This document shows, in pieces, positions 53,547 through 62,367 of a stretch of DNA of 64,000 bases. Location of the stretch: contig CALXSS010000002.1 of the NCBI GenBank assembly GCA_944391225.1, forward strand, positions 17,414 to 81,413, written 5' to 3'. The notes under the pieces were generated by a model that ran no database searches, was not told the DNA's origin, and saw nothing but the letters and a program-made list of their open reading frames with translations. A program made the position numbers and the translations under genes. The stretch's first letter is position 1. Every line of letters begins with the position of its first letter. The stretch comes from an uncultured Clostridia bacterium (GTDB taxonomy: Bacteria; Bacillota; Clostridia; UBA1381).

Positions 53547-54854
53547 TTATTCACTTTTCTTTCTTCCCTGATATATACCGCTGCTCCACAGGGAATCGCT
53601 GTCATAATCCTTGTTTGGATTCTCCGCATCTGTCTCATTTTCCTCAGAATAATCAGCTGATCTTTTGCTGATATTATCCCAAAGATTATCGGCTGAATAT
53701 GATTCATTATGTTTTTCGCTTTCCATAGTGACCTCATCGCTCAGATCCAGAACACGCTCCGGAATGTTGCTCTCGCTTCTGCCCTTATAGAACTTCTTTT
53801 CCCAAAGCGAATCAGTTTCATACGGAAGCTTTTCCATTGCAGCTTTTCTGTACTCCTCCTCCTCAGATTCGTAATCTTCAAAGTTCTTTTTTGAACTGTC
53901 AGTGCCGCGATACATATCCTCGCTCCAAAGAGACTCCTCCTCAGCTGTATCCTCTGCATGCGGCGGGATCTCGTTTTCCTCATAGCTAAAATCAGTTATA
54001 GGCTTATCACCTTCGGTACGTCCGCGATATATCTCCTTATTCCAAAGCGAATCACTGCCGTAATCCTTGTTTTTGTTTTCTTCTTCAACCGACTTGATAT
54101 AGTCGTTTTCGTCTATATCCTCATCTATCATGCTGAAATCTACTCGCTCAAAGCTTTCACCCTTACCCTTTGTGAAATCCTCGTTCCACATCTTTTCAGG
54201 TGCGCTCTCCGCTGCCTTTCGCAGTACCTCAGCATATTCACTTTCATCACGTATGACCTGTTCCTCCATTTGTTCGGCAGTAAGGAGCTCTACCTCCTTA
54301 TTCTCTTTTGTCGGAACAACATTGGCGCTTTCATCTGCCATTTCAACCTTATCAGCAGCATTCTTTTTAAAGATCTCCTTGATCTTCTCTATATGTCCGC
54401 GGGAATATCTTTCGCAAACTATCATAAGCGCAATCATAAAAACATCTGTTATTATGACTGATACAAAAGTCTTTATATCCTCAGAAAACGGCTCTAATAT
54501 TCTCAGATTAGCGTATGAGAGCGAATACGCAAGATCACCGAATATATAATATCCTACTATCGAAACGGCTATATACAATCCCAGTATAGAGCCGTTTACA
54601 ATATAAAATTCTTTGACACTTTCACGCTCAGCAACATAATCCATCCAGAAATACCAGTTGGCGGCTGTTGCAAGGATAAACGCAAAGATTATCATTACAT
54701 CCCATGCACCGTCGCTTGGCCGCATAAATACGACCATTACACTTATTATTGATGGTATGATACTGGAAGAAAACATCTCTACAATTCTTATAAGCACAAG
54801 GAATACTGTAGGAAGATGCTTTTCAAGCCATATGACCAATTTAGATTTTTCCAT
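53547..54854 (-). CDS. Membrane protein with repeated LW motif in an acidic cytoplasmic tail
   Basis: Protein of 435 residues. About four hydrophobic segments (about 14-48, 52-72, 86-106, 127-147) are followed by a 285-residue acidic, disordered-looking tail. The tail carries six spaced copies of a short motif: KMWNEDFTKGK (221), SLWNKEIYRGR (269), SLWSEDMYRG (308), SLWEKKFYKGR (349), NLWDNISKRS (390) and SLWSSGIYQGR (421), about 40 residues apart. The consensus is S-L-W-x4-Y/F-x-G-R. No family is recognised; a multivalent docking scaffold is plausible. GGGAGTG precedes the ATG. It lies 13 bp after the CmpB-like gene in one run. Confidence 0.65.
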   Translation of the reverse strand: MEKSKLVIWLEKHLPTVFLVLIRIVEMFSSSIIPSIISVMVVFMRPSDGAWDVMIIFAFILATAANWYFWMDYVAERESVKEFYIVNGSILGLYIAVSIVGYYIFGDLAYSLSYANLRILEPFSEDIKTFVSVIITDVFMIALMIVCERYSRGHIEKIKEIFKKNAADKVEMADESANVVPTKENKEVELLTAEQMEEQVIRDESEYAEVLRKAAESAPEKMWNEDFTKGKGESFERVDFSMIDEDIDENDYIKSVEEENKNKDYGSDSLWNKEIYRGRTEGDKPITDFSYEENEIPPHAEDTAEEESLWSEDMYRGTDSSKKNFEDYESEEEEYRKAAMEKLPYETDSLWEKKFYKGRSESNIPERVLDLSDEVTMESEKHNESYSADNLWDNISKRSADYSEENETDAENPNKDYDSDSLWSSGIYQGRKKSE

Positions 54855-54867
54855 TAATACACTCCCA

Positions 54868-55506
54868 TCATCTGCTTATGTAAGTCATTATCCTATCCTT
54901 GAGCTCACTGTATCTGTCTGTAATATTCTTCTTGGTTTCTGAAAATTTCTCATTAGCCCGCTGCGCGGTAATTGATTCCTCTTCAACAAACCAAAGCTTG
55001 TCATCGGCCTTGTCAATATCTTTGATGGTGATCAACAGATCAAGAATAATTGCGGCTGCAAAAACAACGCCCAACGCAGATGCTGTACGCTGTGGTATAC
55101 ACATTATCAGCACATCGACCACCGGATGTATAAATCGCATCTGTACTAAAGACAGCGCTCCAAAACCAAGCGATGATATCACGCTTATCCTGCCGTTAAG
55201 ATTCAGCGGCCAATCGCTGTAATCCCACCATCGCTTATTAAAAAGATTTTCAAGCATCCATGATACTATATATTCAATACTTGATATCATAAGCATACTG
55301 AGCAAAAAAATGGTCAGATTGCTTTTAACATTTCCAAACACTACCACATTCGCAACGCACGCCAGCCCATATATAGGGCAAATGCAGCCGCGCAGAAATC
55401 CTGTGTTTACCGGTTTCCTGAATTGGAACGAGTAAAACAGTGACTCATAGACCCAGCCCAGAAAGCTGTACACCATAAAACAAATGAAATACTGAGATAA
55501 CGTCAT
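54868..55506 (-). CDS. Putative ABC transporter permease, CmpB-like
   Basis: Membrane protein of 212 residues. FLGWVYESLFYSFQFRKPVNTGFLRG, CPIYGLACV, then EYIVSWMLENLFNKRWWDYSDWPLNLNGRIS are the hallmarks of the ABC_trans_CmpB family. The C terminus is a coiled-coil-like helix (ITAQRANEKFSETKKNITDRY). No ATPase is linked. ATG 55506 follows GAGGTGA. Confidence 0.8.
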   Translation of the reverse strand: MTLSQYFICFMVYSFLGWVYESLFYSFQFRKPVNTGFLRGCICPIYGLACVANVVVFGNVKSNLTIFLLSMLMISSIEYIVSWMLENLFNKRWWDYSDWPLNLNGRISVISSLGFGALSLVQMRFIHPVVDVLIMCIPQRTASALGVVFAAAIILDLLITIKDIDKADDKLWFVEEESITAQRANEKFSETKKNITDRYSELKDRIMTYISR

Positions 55507-55566
55507 TGTTATCACCTCATCCCCATATCAACTTTTAAAGCTGTATGCGGAGAGTCTCTCCGCATA

Positions 55567-56058
55567 TCAGCCTTGCGCATAGCACTCCTGTCTTTTGATC
55601 ATTTTCTTGATCTCAGGATACGGCTCCTTCCGGAACGCCTCTATACATGCGCAGATCTTATCTGCAAGACATATGATCCACGCTTCCTTGTATTTCGGCG
55701 GCTTTGCCGTAAGCGGAAACATATGTTTTTTTATTATATCGCGCTCGCGGCGGCTGAGATAAAAATCTTCCTCAGCGTTCATGAGCGCCATTGACGGATG
55801 TGTAAATCCGTGTATTCTTCTTTCCTTCTTCCCGTCGTGCCAATCATAAAGAAAATAATCGTGCAAAATCCCGCCTCGTATAAGCTCCCTTTTGCTTACA
55901 CGTATACGTAAAAATCTTGCTATTGCAAGCGAACAAAACACTACTGCAAGCGTATGCTCCAAGCACGATGTATCACCATGCTGTGTAAAATCCAGCATCA
56001 TTCTGAGTCTTGAATTAACGAATAGTTCTCTTAAACATACTATTACTTCACGATTCAT
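55567..56058 (-). CDS. HD-domain phosphohydrolase-like protein
   Basis: Protein of 163 residues. HTLAVVFCSLAIARFL and GGILHDYFLYDWHD give the paired His and HD residues, and GFTHPSMALMNAEEDF, HMFPLT and CLADKICA complete an HD metal site. It is probably a hydrolase of nucleotides or phospholipid-like substrates; the substrate is unknown. First gene of a run with the CmpB-like and LW-motif genes, behind a perfect promoter at 56107-56135. Confidence 0.82.
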   Translation of the reverse strand: MNREVIVCLRELFVNSRLRMMLDFTQHGDTSCLEHTLAVVFCSLAIARFLRIRVSKRELIRGGILHDYFLYDWHDGKKERRIHGFTHPSMALMNAEEDFYLSRRERDIIKKHMFPLTAKPPKYKEAWIICLADKICACIEAFRKEPYPEIKKMIKRQECYAQG

Positions 56059-56106
56059 TTAAGCACCTCGATCGTTTAATCAGAAATTTATAGAGTTTAC
56101 ACTATT

Positions 56107-56135
56107 ATTATACAAAAATCACTCTGATATGTCAA
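56107..56135 (-). promoter_or_regulatory. Consensus promoter of the HD-CmpB-LW operon
   Basis: Minus-strand TTGACA (56135-56130), 17-bp spacer and TATAAT (56112-56107). Confidence 0.8.
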
Positions 56136-56174
56136 GCGGAAATGAATGTAATAATCCTTAAATTTTTTTCAGAT

Positions 56175-56885
56175 TTATATCTTCCAACCGTCAATTTTAC
56201 TTGCACGTACAGCATGAAAAAGCCGTTTTCTGAGTCCTGGTGTTGTTTCCTTTTCAAGACGGCGTATAAGCTCCTTTACATATTCGCGCTTTGTGGCGCC
56301 GTCGGCAGGACATAGCTTTTCCATAACAGGTATATCGTTATGCTTTATAACGCCGCGTATATCACGTTCACGCACATATATCATAGGTCTTATCTGCGTC
56401 ACTCCTGTTCTGTCGAGATATGTTACAGGAGCAAAACAGTTGACTCTCCCCTCATACAGCAGACTCAGAAAAAAGGTTTCAAGTACATCGTCATTGTGAT
56501 GCCCGAGAGCCACAGTTTTGCAGCCGTGCTCAAGCGCCATATCATTAAGTGCGCCGCGTCGCATTTTAGCGCATAGCGAGCATGGATTTGCTTCCTGTCT
56601 AATATCAAATATTATCTCCTTAAAATCAGTGTGCTTTACATAATATTCCACACCCAATTTCTCAGCATATCTGTACAACGGCTCGAAATCTCCGCCAAAG
56701 CCCATATCAAGAGATATGCCTATCACCTTAAAATTTTTCGGATGATACCTCGACAGCTCCGCCAGAGCTCCGAGCAGCACAAGCGAATCCTTTCCACCTG
56801 ACACTCCCACAGCTATACGGTCATTCTGTTTTATCATATCATATTCTTCAATAGCCTTACGTGTAAGACTTACTACCTTTTTCAT
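56175..56885 (-). CDS. tRNA 2-thiocytidine biosynthesis protein TtcA family
   Basis: PP-loop ATPase of 236 residues. VGVSGGKDSLVLLGAL is the ATP loop, NPCSLCAKMRRGAL the CxxC metal/sulfur site, then LGHHNDDVLETF. TtcA makes s2C32 in tRNA. Close relatives serve other thiolations, so the assignment is to the family. Monocistronic. Confidence 0.88.
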   Translation of the reverse strand: MKKVVSLTRKAIEEYDMIKQNDRIAVGVSGGKDSLVLLGALAELSRYHPKNFKVIGISLDMGFGGDFEPLYRYAEKLGVEYYVKHTDFKEIIFDIRQEANPCSLCAKMRRGALNDMALEHGCKTVALGHHNDDVLETFFLSLLYEGRVNCFAPVTYLDRTGVTQIRPMIYVRERDIRGVIKHNDIPVMEKLCPADGATKREYVKELIRRLEKETTPGLRKRLFHAVRASKIDGWKI

Positions 56886-57050
56886 CAGACAAAGCCCTCC
56901 GTTGTTTTATGGAGACTAATACAGCCTCCGCTTTGAATATTATTTTAACATATCGATCCCTCTTAGTCAAGCAGGACGATAGCGAGACGGGAAATAACTG
57001 TTTTTTACATATTTCTTTCATAATTTTTATAAAATAATTAATTTTATGTG

Positions 57051-57079
57051 TTGAATTTTTGTCAAAAATATTATATAAT
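57051..57079 (+). promoter_or_regulatory. Promoter of the phosphohexomutase gene
   Basis: TTGAAT (57051-57056), 17-bp spacer and TATAAT (57074-57079), 34 bp before the ATG at 57113. Confidence 0.75.
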
Positions 57080-57112
57080 ATATACATAATCATTTTTATG
57101 GAGGTTATTATT

Positions 57113-58846
57113 ATGGGCTATATGGAAAACTATGAGAAATGGCTTGCATCAGATGTGCTCGATGAGGCTGCAAAGCAGGAGCTTATCGCTGTCAAGGATG
57201 ACGCTAAGGAGCTTGAGGACAGATTCTACCGTGATCTCGAATTCGGTACAGCCGGTATGAGAGGCGTGCTCGGCATAGGCACAAACAGGATCAATATCTA
57301 CAATGTGCGCCAGGCGAGCCACGGTGTTGCCGCATACGTAAACAAGGAGGGTGCTGAGGCTGCCGCAAAAGGTGTTCTTATCGGCTACGACACACGTATA
57401 ATGTCACGCGAGTTCGCAGAGGAAACTGCTAAGGTGCTTGCAAAGGCAGGAGTCAAGGTCTATCTTTTTGACACTGTTCATTCGGTTCCTGAGGTATCGT
57501 TCGGTATCCGTGAGCTTGGCTGCGCTGCCGGCGTTATGGTAACGGCTTCTCACAATCCTAAGGAATACAACGGCTATAAGGTTTACGGTCCGGACGGCGG
57601 ACAGCTCCCTCCGGAGGCTGTGCAGACAGTTATTGACGCTATGAACGATATAGACTTATTTGCCGTTGATTATATGATGCTTGACGAGGCTAAGTCATCA
57701 GGCATGGTAGAGGTAGTAGGTCCTGAGCTTAACGAAAAATTCCTTCGCATTGTACAGACTCAGCAGCTCAATCCTGAGGCTGTAAAGGAGGTAGCTGACA
57801 CATTCAAGCTCATCTACACGCCTTTCCATGGTACAGGCTCGCGCCCTGTAAAGGAAATACTTAAGAGAATAGGATTCAAGAACGTTCTTGTAGTTAAGGA
57901 ACAGGATACAGAGGACGGAAACTTCCCGACAGTTAAATCACCTAACCCTGAGAACAAGGAAGGCTTTACAATAGCTATCGAAATGGCTAAGGAAAACGAT
58001 GTAGACGTTATTATCGGAACAGATCCTGACTGTGACAGAGTTGGCATAGTTGTTCGTGACGCCGACGGTGTTTACAGAACACTTACAGGAAACCAGACAG
58101 GCGCGCTGCTTGTTGAATACATCCTCCGCTCAAAGCAGGAGCAGGGCGTTCTTCCGGCTGACGGAGTAGTTATCAAGACTATCGTTACAACAGAGCTTGC
58201 TGCCGCGATCGCTAAGAGCTACGGCATGGAGATAATGAACGTTCTCACAGGCTTCAAGTACATAGGCGAAAAGATGACAGAGTTCGCAGAAAAGAAGAAC
58301 CACACATATCTTATCGGCTTTGAAGAAAGCTACGGCTATCTTGTAGGAAACCACGCCCGCGACAAGGACGGTGTTGTAGCCTCAATGCTCATTGCAGAAA
58401 TGGCTGCATACTACAAGACAAAGGGCAAGTCACTTTATGAGGCTTTGCAGGACATCTACAAGAAGTACGGCTACTATGCCGAAAAGACAATGTCCTACAC
58501 AATGCCGGGCAAGGACGGTATGGAAAAGATGGCTGCAATACTAAGCGGTCTCAGAGACAATCCTCCGACAGTTGTAAACGGCATGAACGTTGTTAAGACA
58601 ACCGACTACCAGGCGCAGACAATAACCAGCAGCGACGGAACAACGGAGCCGCTCACAGGTCTGCCTAAGTCAAATGTACTGCGCTATGATCTTTCAGACG
58701 GCAAATCATACTTCATTGTACGTCCGTCAGGAACAGAGCCTAAGATAAAGCTCTATCTCGGAACATACGCTGATTCATTCGATGAGGCTATGGCTCTTAT
58801 TGATGACATAGTTGCTGACTGCGTTAAGCAGTTCGGTCTTGCGTAA
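57113..58846 (+). CDS. pgcA: Phosphoglucomutase / phosphomannomutase (phospho-sugar mutase)
   Basis: Four-domain alpha-D-phosphohexomutase of 577 residues, converting Glc-6-P and Glc-1-P (and perhaps mannose phosphates). FGTAGMRGVLGIGTNR opens the family, the phosphoserine loop is VTASHNPKEYNGYK (Ser near 146), the metal loop is GTDPDCDRVG, the sugar loop is GFEESYGYLVG, and the phosphate site is VRPSGTEPKIKLY. The ATG at 57113 is chosen because GGAGG lies 8 bp upstream. Confidence 0.95.
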   Translation: MGYMENYEKWLASDVLDEAAKQELIAVKDDAKELEDRFYRDLEFGTAGMRGVLGIGTNRINIYNVRQASHGVAAYVNKEGAEAAAKGVLIGYDTRIMSREFAEETAKVLAKAGVKVYLFDTVHSVPEVSFGIRELGCAAGVMVTASHNPKEYNGYKVYGPDGGQLPPEAVQTVIDAMNDIDLFAVDYMMLDEAKSSGMVEVVGPELNEKFLRIVQTQQLNPEAVKEVADTFKLIYTPFHGTGSRPVKEILKRIGFKNVLVVKEQDTEDGNFPTVKSPNPENKEGFTIAIEMAKENDVDVIIGTDPDCDRVGIVVRDADGVYRTLTGNQTGALLVEYILRSKQEQGVLPADGVVIKTIVTTELAAAIAKSYGMEIMNVLTGFKYIGEKMTEFAEKKNHTYLIGFEESYGYLVGNHARDKDGVVASMLIAEMAAYYKTKGKSLYEALQDIYKKYGYYAEKTMSYTMPGKDGMEKMAAILSGLRDNPPTVVNGMNVVKTTDYQAQTITSSDGTTEPLTGLPKSNVLRYDLSDGKSYFIVRPSGTEPKIKLYLGTYADSFDEAMALIDDIVADCVKQFGLA

Positions 58847-58852
58847 TAACAG

Positions 58853-58888
58853 TTTAATCCCCCGGAATGCTTTTTCGGGGGATTAAAT
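58853..58888 (+). terminator. Terminator of the phosphohexomutase gene
   Basis: TTTAATCCCCCG pairs with CGGGGGATTAAA around ATGC; A/T runs flank both sides. Confidence 0.85.
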
Positions 58889-58913
58889 TATGGTTCATAT
58901 TATTATGTTGTGG

Positions 58914-58980
58914 TTGTAGGGGCGGATCCGCCAGTCATTAGCGCGGCAAGAATACTGGTAGATAATATCTGCCACTACAA
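58914..58980. repeat. 67-bp MITE-like remnant
   Basis: TTGTAGGGGCGGAT (58914-58927) and the inverse of ATCTGCCACTACAA (58967-58980) match at 12 of 14 positions. A TTGTAGGGGCGG terminus is typical of small palindromic repeats of Firmicutes. It marks the boundary between the phosphohexomutase and the AT-rich accessory cluster. Confidence 0.5.
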
Positions 58981-59042
58981 GAAATCGGAAAGCTATCTAT
59001 GTCAAAACACCCTAATAAAAATTATGATGGAGATAAAATAGA

Positions 59043-59441
59043 ATGAAAAATATATACGGAGTAAAAATTATTTATAAGAATTATGTGATCGACAAAACTT
59101 CTGGACAAAATAAGTCCATAATATATGAAGAACAAATATTATCCGTCAATGCAACCTGTCCTAAAGAAGCATATGAAAAAGCTACTAAGCACGCTGAAAG
59201 TTGTTGCGATGAATATATAAATCTATATAATGATATTGTCAAAAGCGAAATATATAAAATTACAAATTGCTTTATTGTTTATGATGACGATGATGATGTT
59301 TGTGAATTGTTCTCAGAATATAAAATAAATAATATTCCCATTAAAAATGAAGATTTTGAAAGAATTCTCAGTTCGCATGCTGCGATAGAAGATCTATACA
59401 TATTAAGATATAAAGAATTTAATAAAATCATTGCAGATTAA
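59043..59441 (+). CDS. Hypothetical protein, DUF4288-like
   Basis: AT-rich gene for 132 residues, starting MKNIYGVKIIYKNYVID, with YEEQILSVNATCPKEAYEKATKHAES and an Asp-run YDDDDDV. The first half recalls DUF4288 proteins, which often sit near toxin immunity genes, but the match is by eye only. GGAGATAAAATAGA precedes the ATG. Confidence 0.5.
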   Translation: MKNIYGVKIIYKNYVIDKTSGQNKSIIYEEQILSVNATCPKEAYEKATKHAESCCDEYINLYNDIVKSEIYKITNCFIVYDDDDDVCELFSEYKINNIPIKNEDFERILSSHAAIEDLYILRYKEFNKIIAD

Positions 59442-59746
59442 AAACTTTATTGTATAATTGCTATATAAAAAATATCTATAATATTTTACAAAATTATTGA
59501 TCAATTTCCCGGACTTTTAACTGTCAAACTCGGGAGCTAACATATATAAACTTATAAATCAATATTATTTTAATTATTTGCTATATTTTATTTTAATAAT
59601 TTGATGTTATTTACTTTATTGCTTTGATTTTTTCGAATAAATATACTGATACAAGATATTCAATTTCAATAGAAAATTGATTTTATATATTCATAAAACA
59701 TTTTTTCATTTTATTAAAATAACACATGATAAAATAATGACAAATC
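59442..59746. other. AT-rich gap, no gene seen
   Basis: About 300 bp with very low GC, several T-rich runs and no open frame with a ribosome binding site. It ends at the promoter at 59747. Its base composition differs from the housekeeping part of the window. Confidence 0.6.
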
Positions 59747-59775
59747 TTGAAAATAGCAAGGGAGTATGATAAAAT
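59747..59775 (+). promoter_or_regulatory. Promoter of the accessory cluster
   Basis: TTGAAA (59747-59752), 17-bp spacer and TAAAAT (59770-59775), upstream of the HTH gene and probably of the run that follows. Confidence 0.6.
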
Positions 59776-59825
59776 ATAATTATACTATATTATGTCCAAT
59801 AAAACTAATTTTTGAGGATGAAAAA

Positions 59826-60032
59826 ATGTTAGTCAATTGCAGAAAATTATGGGTAATACTCGCCGAAATAGAGATTTCAAAAGTTAAGTTTAGTGCAGAT
59901 GTAGGTATTTCAGCAGTCACACTCACTAAGTTAAACAAGAATGAGCTTGTTGCATTATCGGTATTAGTAAGGATTTGTCATGTTTTAAAATGTGATATTG
60001 GTGATATTATGGAAGTTGTTCCGGAAGAATGA
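59826..60032 (+). CDS. Small HTH (XRE/Cro-type) transcriptional regulator
   Basis: A 68-residue HTH protein of the YozG-like type: MLVNCRKLWVILAEIEISKVKFSADVGIS, SAVTLTKLNKNE, then VRICHVLKCDIGDIMEVVP. Such short regulators are common in Firmicute accessory regions. GAGGATGAAAAA precedes the ATG. It heads the cluster. Confidence 0.82.
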   Translation: MLVNCRKLWVILAEIEISKVKFSADVGISAVTLTKLNKNELVALSVLVRICHVLKCDIGDIMEVVPEE

Positions 60033-60056
60033 AAAATATAATGATGGAGGTGTAGT

Positions 60057-60662
60057 ATGAAGAAATTATGTGCTCTTTTATTTTTGTTGGTAATTATAGC
60101 CGCTATGACAGGATGTGATACAATATCTATTGGAATGATTGGCGGCTCAGATGGTCCCACAGATGTGATTGTAAGCTCTGGAAAAGAATCAAAGTATCGT
60201 TCGGAAAAAGAACCGGTAAAGGTAGTTAAGGTAGACGGATTCTTGTATTATGAAACAGGTGAAGACAACAATATAAGCGGCAGATGCGGAACTTTGGACG
60301 GTCACTTTACAAAAGCGGCAGAAAAATATGAAATTCCTCGAAATGATAATGAGTCCAATTTTGATTTAAAAGATCCTGACTACAGCGGATACCAAGTCGG
60401 TATGGCAGAAGATACTATCGAAATACCCATTGAGGATGATTGGGAAATTTTTAAGAAGTTATACGATTCGGAAAAAGACCTTTCACAGTATAAATACATT
60501 ATGAAAGTTGAAGGTGAAACAGAGTATTCTTTCGGAGAGGCGGAATATATTGTACTTACGAATGAGCTGGATATTACGGCAAATGATATTGCAAAGTCCT
60601 ATCTCAGTTCACAGTCTGCAGATGCATTGGATATTTATCTTGTGACTATGGATACGGATTAA
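60057..60662 (+). CDS. Lipoprotein with IGGSDGPT motif
   Basis: Exported lipoprotein of 201 residues. The signal ends in AAMTGC, with Cys19 as the lipidated residue. Just after it comes SIGMIGGSDGPTDVIVSS, the IGG(A/S)DGPT motif otherwise known from the beta subunit of Na+-pumping decarboxylases and seen in several clostridial lipoproteins. The acidic remainder has no recognised domain. GGAGG lies 6 bp before the ATG. Confidence 0.65.
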   Translation: MKKLCALLFLLVIIAAMTGCDTISIGMIGGSDGPTDVIVSSGKESKYRSEKEPVKVVKVDGFLYYETGEDNNISGRCGTLDGHFTKAAEKYEIPRNDNESNFDLKDPDYSGYQVGMAEDTIEIPIEDDWEIFKKLYDSEKDLSQYKYIMKVEGETEYSFGEAEYIVLTNELDITANDIAKSYLSSQSADALDIYLVTMDTD

Positions 60663-60689
60663 AGCATCCTTTAAAACATGGAGGGAAAT

Positions 60690-61256
60690 ATGATTGAAAC
60701 GAAACGCCTTATACTTCGTCCTTTCTTGGAAAGTGACGCAGAAGATGTATTGGAATATTTAAAAAAGCCGGCTGTTCATTGTTTTGTCAGCATGAAACTT
60801 GATTCTTTGGAAAAAGCCAAAGAGGAAATGAAAAAACGCGCTGTAGAAACCGAGTATTATTTTGCCATTGTACAAAAAGAAACGGGCAAAGTCATTGGTG
60901 AAATAAACGCTTACCCGGAGAGAGGCGAACCGCATGACACCACATCTCCTCTTGACACATTCAGCCCTTGTTGGATGCTAAACAGCGCTTATCATGGTAA
61001 AGGATATGCGTATGAAGCAGCATACGCTTTCTTTGATTATTTATTCCGTGAAAAAGGAGCAAGGCGCATTTATGCCTATACAGAGGATTATAATTTGTCA
61101 AGCCAAAAACTGTGTGAAAAACTCGGTATGCGAAAAGAAGGTATGTTTTTGGAATTTATATCTTTTATTAATAACCCAGATGGCACGCCTCACTATGAAA
61201 ATACCATTCAGTATGCAATTTTAAAAAAGGAATGGCAAGGCGGTGGACAAAAATGA
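60690..61256 (+). CDS. GNAT family N-acetyltransferase
   Basis: Acetyltransferase of 188 residues of the RimJ/RimL type: MIETKRLILRPF, then CWMLNSAYHGKGYAYEAAYAFF with the acetyl-CoA loop, and RIYAYTEDYNLSSQKLCEKLGMRKEG. The ATG at 60690 is chosen because GGAGG lies directly upstream. It overlaps the flavodoxin gene by 4 bp. Confidence 0.85.
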   Translation: MIETKRLILRPFLESDAEDVLEYLKKPAVHCFVSMKLDSLEKAKEEMKKRAVETEYYFAIVQKETGKVIGEINAYPERGEPHDTTSPLDTFSPCWMLNSAYHGKGYAYEAAYAFFDYLFREKGARRIYAYTEDYNLSSQKLCEKLGMRKEGMFLEFISFINNPDGTPHYENTIQYAILKKEWQGGGQK

Positions 61257-61789
61257 AAAATGACATAATTGTTCTATATAAATCTGAGTATGGCTTTACC
61301 AAACAGTATGCACAGTGGATTTTGGAGAAGCTGCAGTGTGATTGTGTAGAGATTAGCACATATGATTTTAATAAAGATTACAAAACTATTATTTTCGGCG
61401 GCGGATTATATGCCGGGAAAATCAATGGTATCAAAACGCTGATAAAGAATTACGATAAAATCAAAGACAAAGAATTGATTGTATTTACGGTTGGCGTAGC
61501 TGATGTAAATGATGCAGAAAATATTAAGAACATCGTATCTTCTGCAAGAAAACAAATACCAGAGGAAATGTTTTCTAAAATAAAGCTGTTTCACTTTAGA
61601 GGCGGTATGGATTATGGGAAAATGTCTTTTATTCATCAGTGTATGATGTGGTTCATGAAAACAATGCTTTCAAAAAAGCCGGAAAAAGAGAGAAGCGACT
61701 CTGATAGGGCAGTGATAGAAAGCTACGGCGGAAAGTTTGATTTTTCCGATAAGAATACGATTGATGATCTGGTGAGGTATTGCCTATAA
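61253..61789 (+). CDS. Flavodoxin-domain protein
   Basis: Protein of 178 residues: VLYKSEYGFTKQYAQWI is the FMN phosphate loop, then FGGGLYAGKINGIKTL and FTVGVAD. The architecture resembles the HemG/protoporphyrinogen oxidase-type flavodoxins, but without membership in a heme gene cluster. Translationally coupled to the GNAT gene by ATGA. The start of the following gene lies 38 bp downstream. Confidence 0.82.
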   Translation: MKNDIIVLYKSEYGFTKQYAQWILEKLQCDCVEISTYDFNKDYKTIIFGGGLYAGKINGIKTLIKNYDKIKDKELIVFTVGVADVNDAENIKNIVSSARKQIPEEMFSKIKLFHFRGGMDYGKMSFIHQCMMWFMKTMLSKKPEKERSDSDRAVIESYGGKFDFSDKNTIDDLVRYCL

Positions 61790-61827
61790 AATTAAATAAA
61801 CACGATACGTATTGGGAGGTGTTGGGT

Positions 61828-62328
61828 TTGAATGTAGAATTAAAAAAATGGTCGTTCGAAGAAAAGGAAAGCTTAATAAAAATTTGTAATAAGGTTGATA
61901 GAACGTATTTGGCAAACAGACTGCCTTTTCCATATACGGATGAGGCGGCTGACTGGTGGCTTAACATGGTGAAAGAACATGATGGTGTGGATAGTATCTT
62001 TCGTTTAATAACAGCTGACGGAGTGCCGGTCGGAAGTATTTCTGTTGAACCAAAATCTGATGTATATTGCAGGGATGCTGAAATAGGTTATATGCTTTTG
62101 AGCGATGAATGGTCAAAAGGGATTGCTACAGAAGCTGTAAGGCAAATCTGTGAAATAGCTTTCAGAAAATTAAATATCATAAGAATCACCGGCAATGTTT
62201 ACGAACCCAACACTGCTTCAAGACGTGTACTTGAGAAAAATGGTTTCGAACTGGAAGGGATTATGAAACAGGCTGTTACAAAATACGATAAAATATATAA
62301 TCTCTGCATTTATGGGAAACTGAAATAA
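61828..62328 (+). CDS. GNAT family N-acetyltransferase (TTG start)
   Basis: RimJ/RimL-type acetyltransferase of 166 residues. EIGYMLLSDEWSKGIATEAV holds the acetyl-CoA loop, followed by RITGNVYEPNTASRRVLEKNGFELEG. A TTG at 61828 is the likely start, with GGGAGG about 8 bp before it; the frame is open further upstream but lacks a site there. Confidence 0.8.
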   Translation: MNVELKKWSFEEKESLIKICNKVDRTYLANRLPFPYTDEAADWWLNMVKEHDGVDSIFRLITADGVPVGSISVEPKSDVYCRDAEIGYMLLSDEWSKGIATEAVRQICEIAFRKLNIIRITGNVYEPNTASRRVLEKNGFELEGIMKQAVTKYDKIYNLCIYGKLK

Positions 62329-62367
62329 AAACATATCGGTTTATGATATAGAAAGGCAATTTGTATA

